A DNA stretch of 64,000 nt from Quillaja saponaria. Its lineage: Eukaryota > Streptophyta > Magnoliopsida > Fabales > Quillajaceae. A program made the position numbers and the translations under genes. The notes under the pieces were generated by a model. It made no database searches and was not told the origin of the DNA. It saw only the letters and a list, made by a program, of their open reading frames with translations. Positions 62,487-64,000 of the stretch are shown here, piece by piece (the stretch's first letter is position 1; every line of letters begins with the position of its first letter). Location of the stretch: positions 26,968,350 through 27,032,349 of the forward strand of contig CM055608.1 of assembly GCA_029379385.1 (NCBI GenBank). The letters are read 5' to 3'.

Positions 62487-63037
62487 TGTCACAATCCAAG
62501 CTTGTCCAGTGCATGTCGCACATAGCCGCTTGCCTTGTGATGGGCACATGTAGCTAGGCATATGTTATGACATGATGGCATTTTTGTAAATAAGTAGCCA
62601 GGGGCAGTCGGGCAACTGGGAAATATGATGTTCCCTCATGCTAGAGGGACTATGGCGCAAAAAGCTCTTTAGGAGGGTGTATATGTGAGAAAATTCAAAG
62701 TTGTACACAATTTTGTTGGATGAGTGTCAAAGGCCTTGGTGTTGCTTGTAACCCCCCCTACACTAAGTCATTTGCCTATGTCGTAGCCATGTTAAGGACA
62801 TGTCGTTCGCATTTTGATAGCATTGTAATTTGATTGTTTTTCAATTAATGAGAAATTGAAGCATTCTCTTGCAAACTGTGTTGTATTTGCTTTCTTGCTA
62901 CATTTTGCTTACATCGTTGCGCACTAGCCTTGTGGGTTGACACTCGAGAGGCATTGGAGAAGCTGACTTGCTACCCACGAGAGGTTAGCAAGTGCTACAT
63001 AGGCATCTTTGCATGCTAGCAAAGTCGCCCCGTGACA
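62487..63037 (+). repeat. 3' LTR of the chromovirus
   Basis: 551 bases, TGTCAC to GTGACA, preceded by a purine-rich tract (GTAAGGGAGAA). It has a 13-base insertion (around AGGGGCAGTC) and a small deletion relative to the 5' LTR. Confidence 0.93.
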
Positions 63038-63042
63038 ATTAG

Positions 63043-63686
63043 GCATACAAACTTATTTGAATATAAATTTATAAAAGTGGAACTTCTTGTCTATTGAAAA
63101 TACGATCCCCTCAATGGTATTTCAAAGGAAAAAGTAAAACCTGTGTATTTTTTTCCTATCTTATATATATATATATATTCAATATTACTTTTTATCTTTT
63201 ATATGTTGAAGGTTCTATTGTTTTCTACTTTATAATTCGGTTAACTATTTTCAGTAGTGGGCCATATTATGTTCATGATCCTTGGCAGCAACAATAGTAA
63301 AACCAACTGGTAGGCAATGTACACTTCAACATATTACACCTCAACATACATATATATGACAATAATAGGCTTTACATACATGACACTTCAACATATGTAA
63401 AACCAGCTGGTAGGCAATTGAGAATAGACAACATTACAGAAGTTGGGTTGAAAATTGCCATGGTAAATAAGGTTCTCATCAGTGTTTTAAAAATTTGATC
63501 TGATTCGAAAGTTGGGTCTCGGATCACTGACGTCATGAATATATTTAATTATATATTTTAAATATTTTACATATAATTTTTTATTATTAATTATTAATGC
63601 TAAATATATAATCAAACAAATAATAATAATTCAATATTCATTTGCTAAATTTATTGTGCGACTCAACATTCAAATTTCAACTTATA
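63043..63686. other. Right flank of the chromovirus
   Basis: AT-rich, non-coding. A 21-base motif starting TAAAACCA and ending GGTAGGCAAT occurs at 63298 and again at 63400 with one change, about 100 bases apart. No MOM1-like exon is recognisable here, so the gene's end is either farther right or lost. Confidence 0.5.
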
Positions 63687-63827
63687 AAAAGGGCTCACCC
63701 GGTGTACAAAGTGCTCCCCGGCTATTGCGGGGGTAGGGGAAGGGTGGGCGCACATATACGCAGCCTTTCCCTTACATTTTGGCAAAGAGACTGTTTCCAC
63801 GCCTCGAACCCGTGACTTTCAGGTCAC
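63687..63827 (-). mobile_element. Au-type SINE with 16-bp target-site duplication
   Basis: Read on the minus strand it has a Pol III B box (GGGTTCGAGGC), then GTGGAAACAGTCTCTTTG, GGCTGCGTA and CACCGGGTGAGCCC, ending in CCCTTTTT. These are the landmarks of the angiosperm Au SINE. The 5' tRNA-like head including the A box is missing. Both sides carry the same 16 bases, CAAATTTCAACTTATA (63671-63686 and 63828-63843), which fixes the ends. Confidence 0.88.
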
Positions 63828-63843
63828 CAAATTTCAACTTATA

Positions 63844-64000
63844 CATCAAAATTATAAATGTAACATCAAAATAAAATATTTTACTAATTCTTAATATAAA
63901 TTGCAAATATTTTACTAATCCTTTATACAAATAATAGTTAAAAAAAAAGCAATTTGGTTTATTCAATCTGACATCGGTTTTTTCAGATTTTACAGTTCTT
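63844..64000. other. AT-rich right edge of the window
   Basis: Short AT-rich sequence without recognisable features. Confidence 0.4.

Larger units (their letters stand above)
57233..63037 (+). mobile_element. Ty3/gypsy chromovirus, full-length structure but degenerate
   Basis: All structural marks are present. These are a 5' LTR (57233-57777), a primer-binding site TGGTATTAGAGC at 57780, gag, protease, reverse transcriptase, RNase H, integrase, a C-terminal chromodomain, a polypurine tract at about 62476-62486 and a 3' LTR (62487-63037). The pentamer ATTAG flanks both sides exactly (57228-57232, 63038-63042), so it is an original insertion and not a recombinant. The coding region is cut by several frameshifts and stops (for example near 58290, 58737, 59796, 60300, 60646 and 62171), so it cannot make its polyprotein. 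The C-terminal chromodomain places it among chromoviruses, which target heterochromatin. The clade is not fixed. Confidence 0.95.

Noticed and set aside
63687..63827. Possible tRNA gene (GGTTCGA-type B box)
   Set aside because: No cloverleaf or A box at the proper spacing. The body and flanking duplication identify an Au SINE.

Overview
The window is nuclear DNA from a flowering plant, almost certainly a eudicot and probably a woody rosid. It is AT-rich, with short GT-AG exons split by long AT-rich introns and many plant transposons. It contains plant-specific families: an ABCG24/28-type transporter, a TRF-like telobox Myb protein, a SAUR and a MOM1-type silencing factor. The species cannot be told from sequence alone.

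Layout: (1) 1-6476 (+): the 3' part of an ABCG half-transporter gene, in eight visible exons that join in frame to 832 residues. (2) 7221-11564 (+): a complete seven-exon translin gene, 306 residues with a possible organelle-targeting extension. (3) ~12900-19272 (+): a TRF-like gene with a C-terminal Myb/telobox, eight coding exons and 499 residues. (4) 19796-20002 (-): a candidate 68-residue secreted peptide gene. (5) 20.1-25.1 kb: gene-poor, with two MITE-like elements, one of which carries a minisatellite. (6) 25210-25575 (+): an intronless SAUR41-type gene. (7) 27424-28852 (-): an intronless membrane protein gene broken by a one-base frameshift near 27670. (8) 32.4-56.9 kb (+): a MOM1-like chromatin silencing gene (PHD, chromodomain-like, degenerate SNF2, CMM2, coiled coil) that appears to be a pseudogene. 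It has at least three frameshifts, probable premature stops and a missing helicase exon. (9) 57233-63037 (+): a full-length but degenerate Ty3/gypsy chromovirus with 545/551-bp LTRs and an ATTAG target duplication. (10) 63687-63827 (-): an Au-type SINE with a 16-bp target duplication.

The genes do not form a pathway or operon. The main theme is the decay of the MOM1-like locus. Its introns hold a truncated Ty1/copia element, a hAT element nested in a MULE-like element, a TRIM-like element, a MITE, LTR debris, and a 5S-rRNA-headed SINE-like insertion whose tail forms the splice acceptor of the next exon. A gene family that normally silences transposons has here been taken apart by deletions and insertions. 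No CRISPR arrays, operons or functional tRNA genes were seen. I found no convincing wholly new biological system; the best leads are the MOM1-like decay, the 5S-headed retroposon, the small secreted peptide and the frameshifted membrane protein.
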